DNA from: Phaeobacter sp. | GTDB taxonomy: Bacteria; Pseudomonadota; Alphaproteobacteria; Rhodobacterales; Rhodobacteraceae | Assembly (NCBI RefSeq): GCF_022825805.1 | Contig: NZ_JAJDWC010000079.1 | Span: 1 to 52,782 of the forward strand | DNA: 52,782 nucleotides | Direction of reading: 5' to 3' | Shown: piece after piece, positions 8,848-17,644 of the stretch | Numbering within the stretch: position 1 is the first letter of the stretch | How the letters are laid out: the number at the start of each line of letters is the position of its first letter | Made by a program: the position numbers and the translations under genes | Notes under the pieces: generated by a model | What the model was told of the DNA's origin: nothing | What the model saw: the letters and a program-made list of their open reading frames with translations, nothing else | Database searches by the model: none

Positions 8848-9915
8848 ATGGCACTTCCGGCGCAGAAGCAATTGAAATACTGGGGCATTGCGGCGGTCGT
8901 CTTTGCCGTGGTGATGTGGGCGCTTGGCAATGTGCTGCTGCCCTTCATACTGGGCGCTGCGATCGCCTATCTGATCGACCCGATTGCCGACCGGATGGAG
9001 GCCGCAGGTCTCAGCCGCACGGCCGCGACCGCCACCATCACGGTGGCCGCACTGCTGGTGTTTCTGGTGGTGATTTCGGTGGTGGTGCCGACGCTGATCT
9101 TTCAGATGATCGACCTGTCCCGCGTGCTGCCAGAGGTGTTCCAGAACCTGCGCGAATTTGCCCAGCAAACCTTCCCTTCCCTGTTTGACGAAGGCAGCCG
9201 CGCGCAGCAGGCCATCGCCTCTGTCGCCATCACCCTGCAAAGCAAGGCCATCGCCGTGCTGGAAGGTGTCTTGGGATCTGCCGTCTCGCTGGTCAATGTG
9301 CTGGTGCTGTTTGTGATCGTGCCGGTGGTGGCGGTCTATCTGCTGTTGGACTGGGACAATATGGTGGCGCGCATCGATGCGCTGCTGCCCCGTGATCACG
9401 CCCCCACCATCCGCGAGCTGGCCGCGCGCATCGACCGGGTTCTGGCCTCCTTCATTCGCGGCATGGGCACTGTCTGTCTGATCCTCGGCACCTATTATGC
9501 GGTGGCGCTGATGCTGGTGGGGCTGAATTTCGGCCTGGCTGTCGGCTTCATCGCGGGGCTTGTGACCTTCATTCCCTATCTTGGGGCGCTGATCGGCGGG
9601 GCGCTGGCGATTGGGCTGGCACTGTTCCAATTCTGGGGTGGTTGGTGGTCCATCGGCATGGTGGTTGGTGTGTTTGTCATCGGCCAGGTGGTGGAGGGCA
9701 ATTTCCTGACACCCAAACTGGTGGGCAACTCGGTCGGCTTGCACCCTGTCTGGCTGCTGCTGGCCCTGTCGGTCTTTGGCGCGCTGTTCGGCTTTGTCGG
9801 CATGTTGGTGGCGGTGCCGGTTGCTGCCGCGCTTGGCGTGGTGGCCCGCTTCCTGGTGGAGCAATATCTCGACAGTCGCCTCTATCAGGGCAAATCCCAT
9901 CAAGACGCGGACTGA
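8848..9915 (+). CDS. AI-2E family transporter (PerM-like permease)
   Basis: The 355-residue inner-membrane protein has about eight hydrophobic segments arranged as in the AI-2E/PerM/UPF0118 family: two at the N-terminus, a soluble stretch (about 60-140), then a cluster ending with the family-typical segment reading VVEGNFLTPKLVGNSVGLHP (about 285-304). Members export diverse small molecules or sodium; the true substrate cannot be read from sequence. ATG 8848 follows AAGGCAGGA at a suitable distance. The gene ends eight bases before hdaA, so the two are probably co-transcribed, a frequent pairing in alphaproteobacteria. Confidence 0.88.
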   Translation: MALPAQKQLKYWGIAAVVFAVVMWALGNVLLPFILGAAIAYLIDPIADRMEAAGLSRTAATATITVAALLVFLVVISVVVPTLIFQMIDLSRVLPEVFQNLREFAQQTFPSLFDEGSRAQQAIASVAITLQSKAIAVLEGVLGSAVSLVNVLVLFVIVPVVAVYLLLDWDNMVARIDALLPRDHAPTIRELAARIDRVLASFIRGMGTVCLILGTYYAVALMLVGLNFGLAVGFIAGLVTFIPYLGALIGGALAIGLALFQFWGGWWSIGMVVGVFVIGQVVEGNFLTPKLVGNSVGLHPVWLLLALSVFGALFGFVGMLVAVPVAAALGVVARFLVEQYLDSRLYQGKSHQDAD

Positions 9916-9923
9916 GCGCAGCC

Positions 9924-10694
9924 ATGGCGCAGCAACTGAGCTTTGATCTGCCGGCCAAACCGGCACTGGGGCGGGACGATTTCTTTGTCGCGCCCTCCAA
10001 TGCGATGGCCGTGGCGATGCTGGATCCCACCTTTGCCTGGCCCGGCGGCAAACTGGTGCTGAGCGGGCCCAAAGGCTCGGGCAAGACCCATCTCGCCCAC
10101 GTCTGGGCCAGCCATTCCGGCGCGCAGATCCTGCCTGCCTGGGAGCTGAGCAAAGCCGCGGTGCCGCAGCTGGCCGATGGTCCCATCGTGGTCGAGGATG
10201 TCCCCGAAATCGCCGGCAGTGCAGACCGTCAGGATGCTCTGTTTCATCTGCACAATCTGGTGCTGGCAAACGGCCATCCGCTGATGTTGACCGGTCGCGC
10301 CGCCCCGCATCTGTGGGGGATGTCCCTGCCCGATCTGCAAAGCCGCATTGACGGCGCCCCCCATGCGCAGCTGCAATCGCCCGATGATGCGCTGCTCGCA
10401 GTGGTGCTGGCCAAACTCTTCGGTGACCGCCAGGTGACGCCAAAGCCCGATGTGATCCCCTATCTCGTGGCGCATATGGACCGGTCGTTTGCAGCCGCAG
10501 CCCAGATCGTGGGGGAGCTGGACCGGCTGGCCCTGACCGAGGGGCGCATGGTGTCGCGCAGCCTTGCGGTTCAATTGATGGCTGGGCGCAGCACCCCCGC
10601 GGGTGCAGCCCCCGCTGCTGCACAAGACCCCGGCCAAAGCGCGCCTGACAGCCAAGATGCCCACTGCGATCAGGATCGAAGTCCTGACCAGTGA
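9924..10694 (+). CDS. hdaA: DnaA regulatory inactivator homologue HdaA
   Basis: HdaA resembles the ATPase part of DnaA and, with the replication clamp, stimulates hydrolysis of DnaA-ATP so that each origin fires once per cycle. The 256-residue protein begins MAQQLSFDLP; the QLSFDLP element corresponds to the N-terminal clamp-binding motif. A P-loop GPKGSGKTHLAH (about 48-60), a Walker-B-like IVVEDV and a C-terminal lid with MDRSFAAA (box VII region) follow. The last 35 residues are Ala/Pro/Gln/Asp-rich and look like an unconserved extension. It lies directly downstream of the AI-2E gene. Confidence 0.88.
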   Translation: MAQQLSFDLPAKPALGRDDFFVAPSNAMAVAMLDPTFAWPGGKLVLSGPKGSGKTHLAHVWASHSGAQILPAWELSKAAVPQLADGPIVVEDVPEIAGSADRQDALFHLHNLVLANGHPLMLTGRAAPHLWGMSLPDLQSRIDGAPHAQLQSPDDALLAVVLAKLFGDRQVTPKPDVIPYLVAHMDRSFAAAAQIVGELDRLALTEGRMVSRSLAVQLMAGRSTPAGAAPAAAQDPGQSAPDSQDAHCDQDRSPDQ

Positions 10695-10850
10695 CCTCTT
10701 CCTCTGACCTCTGCCCGCAGACTGCTTCACAAGACCGATAACTCCTGACAGCTGGTTAATCACAACCGCCGGTGTTTTCACCATAAATCACACACCTGAT
10801 TGACCTGCCATCTCCCATCTTTCATGCTCAGCACACTAAACGGAGCCGAA

Positions 10851-12398
10851 ATGACCCTTACTGCGGACCTGAAAACTGGCGAATGGGGCCCCTTTGGTCG
10901 CCCCCTGTTTGACGATCCCGGCGCGCGGGCGCTGTCACGGGTGGGGGTGGTCGATGTCGGCTCCAACTCCGTGCGGATGGTGATCTTTGACGGGGCGGCG
11001 CGCAGCCCGGCCTATTTCTACAACGAAAAAATCATGTGTGCGCTGGGAGCCGGACTGTCGGAGACCGGCAAGCTGAACCCCGAGGGCCGCGTGCGCGCCC
11101 TGTCGGCACTGCGCCGGTTTCAGCAGATCGCCAAGGGCATGCAGATGCCACCCCTGTCGGTGGTGGCCACCGCAGCGGTGCGCGATGCCAGCGACGGTGC
11201 GGAGTTCTGTGAGGAGGTGCTGCGCGAGACCGGTTTGAAAATCTGGGTGATCAACGGCGAAGAAGAAGCCCGCCTGTCGGCGCAAGGTGTGTTGCTGGGC
11301 TGGCCCGGTGCCTACGGGCTGATCTGCGATATTGGCGGCTCGTCGATGGAGCTGGCCGAGATCCAGGATGGCACCGTGGGCAAGCGGGTGACCTCCTCGC
11401 TGGGCCCGCTGAAACTGCGCGACATTCCCGGTGGGCGGCGCGGCCGCAAGGCCCATATCACCGAGGTCATGCAGACCCTGCGCACCCAGATGGGCGAACA
11501 GAACGACCGCCTGTTTCTGGTCGGTGGCAGCTGGCGGGCCATCGCCCGGATCGACATGGCGCGCCAGGGCTACCCGCTGAAAGTGCTGCATGAATACCGC
11601 ATGACCGCGCAAAGCGTGCGGGAAACACTGCGCTACATCGAACAGCACGATCTGGAACACCTGCGCGCAGTGACCGGGATTTCCATCGCCCGGATGTCAT
11701 TGGTGCCCTATGCGGTCGATGTGCTGTCGCGCCTGATCAAGACCTTCAAGCCGAAGGATATTGCCGTCTCCAGCTATGGGATCCGCGAGGGCCTGCTGTA
11801 TGAACAGATGCCGCAGCGGCTGCGCAATCGTGATCCGCTGATCGAGGCCTGCCGCTTTGCGGAAATGAAAGACGCCCGCATCCCCGGCTTTGGCCGCACG
11901 CTTTATGATTTTGTGAGCCCGCTGTTCAAATCCTCACCCGACACCAAGATGCGGTTGGTGAAAGCGGCCTGTCTGCTGCATGACGTCAGCTGGCGCGCCC
12001 ATCCCGACTACCGCGCCGAGGTCTGTTTCGACAATGCAACCCGAGCCAATCTGGGCGGGCTGAAACATTCCGAACGGGTGTTTCTGGGCCTGGCGCTGCT
12101 GCACCGCTACCGCAACAAACGGCTGGGGAGCACGTTTGAGCCGCTCTATCAGCTGTTGAACGAACGCGAAGAAAAGGAAGCCGAAATCCTGGGCAAGGCG
12201 ATGCGGTTCGGCGCCATGTTGATGGTCAGCAAATCGGGCGATATCGGTCGGCTCAAATGGCAGCCGCGCAAGAAGCTGTTGCATCTGGATCTGCCCAACG
12301 AGGCCGAACCTCTGTTTGGTGAAGTGGCGCAATCGCGGCTGTCATCGCTGGCCCGATCGCTGGAGGCTGAGGTGAGGGTCAAGATCCGCAAGGCGTGA
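10851..12398 (+). CDS. ppx: Exopolyphosphatase, Ppx/GppA family
   Basis: Ppx releases phosphate from the ends of polyphosphate chains; relatives hydrolyse pppGpp. The 515-residue protein shows the actin-like phosphate-1 motif VVDVGSNSVRMVIFDG (about 29-44), the conserved VVATAAVRDA, a second phosphate-binding segment CDIGGSSMELAE (about 160-171) and a C-terminal HD-like domain (LLHDVSWRAHPDYR). ATG 10851 is preceded by CGGAGCCGA. In many alphaproteobacteria an rRNA methyltransferase gene follows, but here the next 190 bp hold only repeats and the next gene is on the other strand. Confidence 0.93.
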   Translation: MTLTADLKTGEWGPFGRPLFDDPGARALSRVGVVDVGSNSVRMVIFDGAARSPAYFYNEKIMCALGAGLSETGKLNPEGRVRALSALRRFQQIAKGMQMPPLSVVATAAVRDASDGAEFCEEVLRETGLKIWVINGEEEARLSAQGVLLGWPGAYGLICDIGGSSMELAEIQDGTVGKRVTSSLGPLKLRDIPGGRRGRKAHITEVMQTLRTQMGEQNDRLFLVGGSWRAIARIDMARQGYPLKVLHEYRMTAQSVRETLRYIEQHDLEHLRAVTGISIARMSLVPYAVDVLSRLIKTFKPKDIAVSSYGIREGLLYEQMPQRLRNRDPLIEACRFAEMKDARIPGFGRTLYDFVSPLFKSSPDTKMRLVKAACLLHDVSWRAHPDYRAEVCFDNATRANLGGLKHSERVFLGLALLHRYRNKRLGSTFEPLYQLLNEREEKEAEILGKAMRFGAMLMVSKSGDIGRLKWQPRKKLLHLDLPNEAEPLFGEVAQSRLSSLARSLEAEVRVKIRKA

Positions 12399-12455
12399 GC
12401 CCCGCACCCCCGCCGCAGCCTGAGGCAACGACGTGATCATAGCTGGCAGAGATAC

Positions 12456-12553
12456 AGGCCCAAGAATTCAGGCCCAGGAATGTAAGCACAGGAATTTAGG
12501 CACATAAGTTCAGGGGCATGCGTTCAGGCCAATGCTTTCAGGGGCAGAACTGC
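12456..12553. repeat. Degenerate tandem repeat, about 14 nt, seven units
   Basis: Seven adjacent variants fill most of the spacer after ppx: AGGCCCAAGAATTC, AGGCCCAGGAATGTA, AGCACAGGAATTT, AGGCACATAAGTTC, AGGGGCATGCGTTC, AGGCCAATGCTTTC and AGGGGCAGAACTGC. The frame of repetition is kept to within one base although the sequence has drifted, which argues for tandem duplication followed by mutation. Confidence 0.8.
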
Positions 12554-12588
12554 GGGCCGCTGGGCCTGACGCGCGCCAATGGGCCAGC

Positions 12589-13029
12589 TCAGATATCGGT
12601 GGTTGCCGATGATCCATTGTCCTGTGGCGGTATGGTATCTGGCTGGGTATCGGGTTTGCGGCGAATGATGATATCGCCGTTGGGCAGGATTTCGGGGCGT
12701 TCATAAACGCTCCAGTCTTCGATCTCTGAGGCGATATCGGCCAGCGCCGGGCCCATTTCGGACAGGAAGCTCTGCAAACTGGGGCCCAACCCCTCGGCCA
12801 GCGCTTTCAAATCGTCGATGGCTGGGGCCATCTCCTGGCGCAGCCCTTCCCAGAACAGCTCCGCCCCGCGTTCCATCAGCGAACTGCCGCCTTCCTCTTG
12901 CGCCGCGGCAAAGGTCGGGGTCAACGCACCAAGGCCAAGGGCAGCAGCGCAGCACAGCGCCAGCGCAAATGCCCGGCCCCGCATCAATCGGCTGGCGCGG
13001 TGGTCGTGAGTGGTGGGATCTGTCATCAT
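12589..13029 (-). CDS. Small exported protein, conserved hypothetical
   Basis: The 146-residue product has a basic N-terminus and a hydrophobic stretch (FALALCCAAALGLGALT) ending in a likely signal-peptidase site near TFAAAQ. The mature part is mostly helical and amphipathic (LMERGAELFWEGLRQEM, DDLKALAEGLGP) and ends in a short beta-like segment (ILPNGDIIIRRKPD). I recognise this as a protein widespread in Rhodobacterales; it is sometimes mislabelled an AAA ATPase, but there is no P-loop. Function is unknown, probably periplasmic. Two adjacent ATG codons start it at 13029; longer in-frame starts would bury the signal peptide. Confidence 0.75.
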   Translation of the reverse strand: MMTDPTTHDHRASRLMRGRAFALALCCAAALGLGALTPTFAAAQEEGGSSLMERGAELFWEGLRQEMAPAIDDLKALAEGLGPSLQSFLSEMGPALADIASEIEDWSVYERPEILPNGDIIIRRKPDTQPDTIPPQDNGSSATTDI

Positions 13030-13208
13030 CGGATTTCCCTGACTTGCCTGCGTATGATGCCCCGACATCTGATCCGGCGCATAAATCATTTGGGGCGTTG
13101 CGCGGCAGTTTAAACCCGCAGAGCGCCGCCACAAGGGGGAGAAAGCAGCGGTGATGCGCAGATCTGCACCGCCGCTTGCATAGCGTCGCCACACGGGCCA
13201 AGCGTCTG

Positions 13209-13262
13209 CAGTCTCCTCAGTGTCCACAGCTTCCTCAGTGTCCGCCATCTCCTCAGTGTCCC
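13209..13262. repeat. Tandem repeat, 18 nt, three units
   Basis: CAGTCTCCTCAGTGTCCA, CAGCTTCCTCAGTGTCCG and CCATCTCCTCAGTGTCCC repeat with an exact 18-nt period just downstream of the endonuclease/exonuclease/phosphatase gene. Confidence 0.88.
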
Positions 13263-13270
13263 TAGCGCTC

Positions 13271-14275
13271 TCAAGCCCCGCGTTCGGGCGTAAAATCCAG
13301 CGTCACCGGAAAATGGTCGGAGGCCTGCAACAGCGCCTCGCGCAAGACCGGATCATCATAACAGGCCGCATCCTCAAACGGATGCCAGATGCGCCAGCGC
13401 GGCTGACCCTGCCGCAGACCCGGCGACACCATGATGTAGTCCAACAGCGCGTTGAAATAGCGTTGCGTCTGGCTGTTGAAAAACCGCGCTGTGCTGGGCA
13501 GACCGCGCAACCGCGGCGCCAGACTGCTCTGGGCATGGGGATCATAAAGATCCTGATCCATAATGATCTCCACCGAGGAGCGATTGAACAGCTGCTCATA
13601 TTGGTCCAAGCCCGGCCCGTCGTTCAGGTCGCCCAGAACAATGACCTCCTCCCCTGCTGCCAGACGTTCGCTGACCCGCCGACGCAGCCAGATCGCCTGC
13701 GCCAGCTGCTTGCGCCGGTTGGCAATCGACAGGCTGGTCACCGCATCCGGGGTGCGCGCGCCATGGGGGGCTTTGGATTTCAGATGCGCGCCGATCAGAT
13801 GCAGCTGCCCGCCGCTGCGCAGGGTGACCGACAATTCCAGCGGTGGTTTTGAAAAACGCACCGCATCCATCTGCGCATCGATATCCAGATCGATATGGAA
13901 GGTTTGATCAAACCGTGGGGCGGCTGTGCTGTCACCCGGCGTATGATCGGCATCCAGCACCGCAGGATCGTAGAGAAAGGTGATCTCCTGCTGGGTGTCA
14001 TTGGCAAAGCCGGTGATGGCGCGGCGGGCGCGCAAACCGGCGGCATCGGCGAACCGCTCCAGCGCACGCACGCTGTGCTGGCGGCGGTTGGTGTCTGGCG
14101 CTTCGATCACCATGATCCCATCGGCATCAAGTGCTGCAAACACCCGGCTCAGCGCCTCGATCTGCGTGGCGCGATCCACACCATGGCGGCGCGACAGACC
14201 GGTGTCGCGCTGCAGCTGATCTGCCTCGTCAAAGAGCGCTGCGAACCATTCGACGTTATAGGTGGCGAGCCGCAT
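13271..14275 (-). CDS. Endonuclease/exonuclease/phosphatase family protein
   Basis: The 334-residue protein starts MRLATYNVEWFA, the first strand of the Mg-dependent EEP fold, and carries HLIGAHLKSK, the metal/active-site motif LGDLNDGP and the C-terminal SDHFPVTLDF with the catalytic histidine. Members cut phosphodiester or phosphomonoester bonds in DNA, RNA, phosphoinositides or other substrates; nothing here fixes the substrate. No signal peptide is seen. The start overlaps the end of the upstream TerB/DnaJ gene by 20 nt, so it is the last gene of a minus-strand operon. Confidence 0.85.
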   Translation of the reverse strand: MRLATYNVEWFAALFDEADQLQRDTGLSRRHGVDRATQIEALSRVFAALDADGIMVIEAPDTNRRQHSVRALERFADAAGLRARRAITGFANDTQQEITFLYDPAVLDADHTPGDSTAAPRFDQTFHIDLDIDAQMDAVRFSKPPLELSVTLRSGGQLHLIGAHLKSKAPHGARTPDAVTSLSIANRRKQLAQAIWLRRRVSERLAAGEEVIVLGDLNDGPGLDQYEQLFNRSSVEIIMDQDLYDPHAQSSLAPRLRGLPSTARFFNSQTQRYFNALLDYIMVSPGLRQGQPRWRIWHPFEDAACYDDPVLREALLQASDHFPVTLDFTPERGA

Positions 14276-14954
14276 TTTCGTGACAGCCGTTGATTTCATC
14301 CCAGGCGCGGTTGATGTCGATCATCCGCTTTTCCGCCAGCCGCACCGCCTCTTCGGGGACGCCGCGGGCCAGCATCGCATCCGGGTGGGTTTCACGCACC
14401 AATTTGCGCCAATGGGCGCGGATTTCATCCCGTGGCATATCCGCAGGCACCCCCAACACCGTGAAGGGATCGCGCGGCGCATCCGGCACAAACCGCGCTC
14501 TCAGCGCCTGAAACTGCTGCGAGGACTGGCCAAAGATGCGGCTCACCTCCTCTAGAAATTCGTTTTCCCCGGGATGGTAGAACCCATCGGCCATCGCGAT
14601 GTGGAACAAACCCTCCATCAGATCACAGAGGGTCTGCGGGTCGTTGGCAAACATTCGCTGGATGCGCGCGGCATAATCCTGGTAGCCCGCGATATCCGTG
14701 CGGGCGAGATCAAAGACCCGCGCGGCCCCGGCCTCATCATCGCGACCGATCTGGAACACCTCGCGAAAGGCGGTGACCTCATCGCGGGTGACCTGACCAT
14801 CTGCTTTGGCCATCTTCGCCCCCAGCGCAATCACGGCGATGGCGAAGGCAACAGTGCGTTCAGGCGGCGCGCGCAGGGTGTCAAACACCTCACTGAGGCT
14901 TTGGCCGGCGGCCAGTGCGGAGAGCGCTTCGGTGATGCGGGTCCAGAGTGACAT
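14256..14954 (-). CDS. TerB-DnaJ domain protein (DjlA-like)
   Basis: The 232-residue protein has an N-terminal TerB-like helical domain (about 30-150, with AKMAKADGQVTRDEV and HIAMADGFYHPGE metal-type loops) and a C-terminal J-domain (about 165-232, with DPFTVLGVP and the THPD variant of the HPD motif). DjlA-type proteins recruit DnaK to particular clients; this one lacks the N-terminal membrane anchor of the E. coli protein and is probably cytosolic. It sits between the GNAT gene (9-nt gap) and the EEP gene (20-nt overlap). Confidence 0.88.
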   Translation of the reverse strand: MSLWTRITEALSALAAGQSLSEVFDTLRAPPERTVAFAIAVIALGAKMAKADGQVTRDEVTAFREVFQIGRDDEAGAARVFDLARTDIAGYQDYAARIQRMFANDPQTLCDLMEGLFHIAMADGFYHPGENEFLEEVSRIFGQSSQQFQALRARFVPDAPRDPFTVLGVPADMPRDEIRAHWRKLVRETHPDAMLARGVPEEAVRLAEKRMIDINRAWDEINGCHENAARHL

Positions 14955-14963
14955 GGCCCCAGC

Positions 14964-15488
14964 CTATCCCGGTTGCCCGACGCTGTCAGCGTCTGCTGTG
15001 CGATTGGCGCACAGAATTTTCTGCATCAGCACAAGATCCAGCCATTGCCCGGCTTTGCGCCCGACCTGCGGCATGCGCGCGGTTTCCTGAAACCCCAGCG
15101 CCTGGTGAAACGCGATGGCCTTGGGGTTGGCGCCGCTGATCCCGGCCACCAGCACATGGATATCATCCGCGCGCGCCTGGGTTTCGATGGCCTGCATCAA
15201 CGCCCGCCCAACGCCCTGCCCGCGGGCCTGCGTGGTGAGGTAGATGGTCAGCTCGCGGGTCTGGGCATAACCCGGCCCTGCGCGAAACGGCGCCAGCGCG
15301 ATATAGCCCAGCAGCACACCCTCGCGTTCGGCTACCTGCATCTGCGGGCCTTTGTCTGCGATCTCCGCGCAGATCTGATCGGTGGTTTTTTCCACAGTGG
15401 TAAAGGTGATCAGCGTGTCGCGGATGATCTGGTTGGTGATCTCTGCGATGGCGGGCGCATCTGCCGGGGTTGCCTGCCGGACGATCAT
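14964..15488 (-). CDS. GNAT-family N-acetyltransferase (phosphinothricin/MnaT-like)
   Basis: The 174-residue enzyme transfers acetyl from acetyl-CoA to an amino group. It begins IVRQATPADAPAIAEI, has the acetyl-CoA loop ARGQGVGRALMQ (Q/R-x-x-G-x-G/A) and the later NPKAIAFHQALGFQE, matching the Pat/YncA group that acetylates phosphinothricin-like or methionine-derivative amines. The natural substrate is unknown. ATGA shared with the VOC gene (15485-15488) shows translational coupling. Confidence 0.88.
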   Translation of the reverse strand: MIVRQATPADAPAIAEITNQIIRDTLITFTTVEKTTDQICAEIADKGPQMQVAEREGVLLGYIALAPFRAGPGYAQTRELTIYLTTQARGQGVGRALMQAIETQARADDIHVLVAGISGANPKAIAFHQALGFQETARMPQVGRKAGQWLDLVLMQKILCANRTADADSVGQPG

Positions 15489-16087
15489 CGCAGCACCCGG
15501 CGGCCGTGGGGCGTGTCAAATTCGGCTTCGAACCCGGCTGGGCCGATCTGCACCGACACCCGATCATCGCGCAGGGGCAGCGCCGCCGACAGGGCATCAC
15601 CCTCGGGATGGGACAGGGTCAAATGGCGCAGACGGCACCCCTGCTGGACCAGCTGCGCGGCGGGATGCGGGCTGTGCCACTGCATCAGCGCCGGGAACAT
15701 ATTGTCAAACGGCAGGATCCCATCGGCAGGCACCGCCATCTGCCAGCGCAGATCCCCGCGTTGCAAATCCACGATATCCCCTGCGCCCTTCGGGGCGTTT
15801 TCCAAGGCCGTCACCAGATCATCGCAGCGACAGATCCAGTTGGTGATCCGCGCAGGCCCCTGCCTGCGATCCATATCAAACCAGCGGGGCGTGCGCTGCG
15901 GCGTGGCGGCGGGATCAATCGCGATGGCCTCCATGTAAAGACCATCGGCCAGCCCCAAGAGACGGTTGTGCGTGCCAAAGACCGCATGGCTGCCACCGGG
16001 TTGCATCGGCACGCCAAGGCTGTCTTCGACATGGGCGACGGCCTCTTCCAATGTGGCGGCCGCAACGGCCAGATGATCGAGCTCCAT
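15485..16087 (-). CDS. VOC family (glyoxalase-like) protein
   Basis: The 200-residue protein opens with MELDHLAVAAATLEEAVAHV, a typical first half of a glyoxalase/bleomycin-resistance fold with a possible metal-binding His, followed by HAVFGTHNRLLGL and YMEAIAIDP. The larger C-terminal half matches the glyoxalase-like two-module layout. The reaction is unknown. ATG 16087 is preferred over an ATG ten codons upstream because it starts directly at the conserved fold and follows GGGGGAGACGTC at good distance. First gene of the VOC-GNAT-TerB/DnaJ-EEP operon. Confidence 0.82.
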   Translation of the reverse strand: MELDHLAVAAATLEEAVAHVEDSLGVPMQPGGSHAVFGTHNRLLGLADGLYMEAIAIDPAATPQRTPRWFDMDRRQGPARITNWICRCDDLVTALENAPKGAGDIVDLQRGDLRWQMAVPADGILPFDNMFPALMQWHSPHPAAQLVQQGCRLRHLTLSHPEGDALSAALPLRDDRVSVQIGPAGFEAEFDTPHGRRVLR

Positions 16088-16157
16088 GACGTCTCCCCCC
16101 TCGTTCGTGCGGATCATGCTGCGGGGAGACTAGCCGTCAGCGGGACAGGCGCAAGCG

Positions 16158-16198
16158 GGAAAGAAAAACACCCGCCCCAAGCAATCCGGGACGGGTGT
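16158..16198 (-). terminator. Rho-independent terminator of ridA
   Basis: On the minus strand ACACCCGTCCC pairs with GGGGCGGGTGT (one mismatch) around a 9-nt loop and is followed by TTTTCTTTCC. It begins 45 nt after the ridA stop. Confidence 0.8.
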
Positions 16199-16243
16199 GC
16201 CGCTGGGTGGTTTACCGCCCAATCTACCAGGACAACAGCCTCT

Positions 16244-16654
16244 TTACAGTGGGGGGCAGGCCATGGCGGTTGCCTCGATTTCGAACAAAAGCTCTGGAAG
16301 CGCCAAGCGGGTGACACCCAATAGCGTCATTGGCGGCGCCACCCGATGGGGACCAAACCGCTGCCCCATCACATCGAAATGTCGCATCGCATCGTCGACA
16401 TCAGTGCAGAAGACCCCCAGCCTGACTACATTTGCAAGCGTCATATCTGCAGCCTTCAGCACTGCCTCCAGATTGTCGAGTGCCAGAGCGATCTGGCCCC
16501 GCATGTTACCTGCATGTTGTGGGTTGCCTGTAGCATCCACAGCGGTCTGCCCGGCACAAATCAACTGCCACGCCGGTGTCTCGATCAGCTCGGCCTGATT
16601 GTAGCCAAGCTTTAACGACCAGTCCCAGGGGTTTACAGCGTTCCTTGTCATCAT
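16244..16654 (-). CDS. RidA family protein (enamine/imine deaminase-like)
   Basis: RidA-type proteins hydrolyse reactive enamine or imine intermediates; several subfamilies have other small-molecule roles. The 136-residue product has the family layout: WQLICAGQTAVDATGNPQH, AALDNLEAVLKAADMTLANVV-like helix and the C-terminal LALPELLFEIEATA strand. The usual catalytic arginine near residue 105 of RidA is not clear here (positions read TLLGVTRLALPE), so deaminase activity is plausible but unproven. AAGGAGAGATCC precedes two ATG codons. It is divergent from a WYL regulator, which may control it. Confidence 0.85.
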   Translation of the reverse strand: MMTRNAVNPWDWSLKLGYNQAELIETPAWQLICAGQTAVDATGNPQHAGNMRGQIALALDNLEAVLKAADMTLANVVRLGVFCTDVDDAMRHFDVMGQRFGPHRVAPPMTLLGVTRLALPELLFEIEATAMACPPL

Positions 16655-16769
16655 GGATCTCTCCTTGTCTCACCTATTGTGTGTTGGTGAGACTGCAGTA
16701 AACTGAAACAGTGCCAAGTCTTGTCACCATATAATTTATCGTCCTGAAAACCAGACCTCATGAGCCCCC

Positions 16770-17498
16770 ATGACCAGTCACCATCGCCATGATGCCATCC
16801 TGCGCCATCTGCGGCGCAACGTGACCACCACAGTTTCTGAGCTGGCCGCGGACGTTGGCGTGTCGCGTCGCACTGTTCTGCGCGACCTGTGCGCGCTGCG
16901 GGATGCGGGGTTTGTGATCCACTCTGATGTCGGGCGCGGCGGTGGTCTGCATCTTGACCCCCAATCAGTGCAAACCACCGCGCGTTTGCGGGTGCCAGAG
17001 GTGTTTGCCCTGCTGATCAGCGTTGCAGCCATGCGGGCGGCCGGTCAGTTGCCATTTTCCGATCTGGCTGATGCGGGGCTCGCAAAAATCGAACAAGCCC
17101 TGCCCGCGGACCAGATCCGGGATTTGCGACGTTTTTTGGATCGGCTTCATGTTGGGCAGCTGTCGCCACTGCAGGATCTGACGGATATGGGCACGATGGA
17201 CCCAGAGCTGCTGTCGGTCTTTCAACAAGGGTTTCTGCAACAGCACTGCCTGCGGTTTCAGTATCGCGATGGTCAGGGTCGGTTCAGCGAACGAAAAGTA
17301 GAGCCACAAGCGATGCTGATCCTGCCACCGTTGTGGTATCTGGTCGCGTGGGATCCGGTGCGCGAGGATTTTCGGCATTTCCGCATGGATCGCATCAGTC
17401 GGCCACAGGCGCTGGAAGATACCCACTTTCGTCCGCGCCACGTGCCGTTCGAAGCCGATGTCTGCCCATTTCACGCAAAGGTGCCCCCTAGCCGCTGA
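16770..17498 (+). CDS. YafY-type transcriptional regulator (HTH + WYL domain)
   Basis: The 242-residue protein has a DeoR-like helix-turn-helix at the N-terminus (VSELAADVGVSRRTVLRDL, about 21-39), followed by a wing, and a WYL domain toward the C-terminus (LILPPLWYLVAWDPVREDF, about 186-204) that in this family senses a small ligand or nucleic acid. The last 20 residues resemble a poorly conserved tail. It is transcribed away from ridA across a 115-bp spacer, so ridA is the obvious candidate target. Confidence 0.87.
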   Translation: MTSHHRHDAILRHLRRNVTTTVSELAADVGVSRRTVLRDLCALRDAGFVIHSDVGRGGGLHLDPQSVQTTARLRVPEVFALLISVAAMRAAGQLPFSDLADAGLAKIEQALPADQIRDLRRFLDRLHVGQLSPLQDLTDMGTMDPELLSVFQQGFLQQHCLRFQYRDGQGRFSERKVEPQAMLILPPLWYLVAWDPVREDFRHFRMDRISRPQALEDTHFRPRHVPFEADVCPFHAKVPPSR

Positions 17499-17544
17499 GG
17501 CAGCAGCAGTCGCATTTCAGGTTTCGCTCACATATTTTGGGCGG

Positions 17545-17580
17545 TCCAAAACAAAACGGCCATCCCTGGGGATAGCCGTT
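17545..17580 (-). terminator. Rho-independent terminator of the mutase gene
   Basis: Minus strand: AACGGCTATCCC pairs with GGGATGGCCGTT (one G-T pair) around a short loop, followed by TTTGTTTTGG. It lies about 65 nt past the mutase stop and between convergent genes, so it may also stop the WYL transcript. Confidence 0.8.
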
Positions 17581-17644
17581 CCAATTGTGTTTGCCAGTAG
17601 AGCCCGACTGAAACCATCCGGGGCAACCGACGTTGTAACGCAGA

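Noticed and set aside
12456-12553. CRISPR array
   Set aside because: The units are 13-15 nt, directly adjacent without spacers, and degenerate; no cas genes are present. The other arrays in the window fail in the same way.
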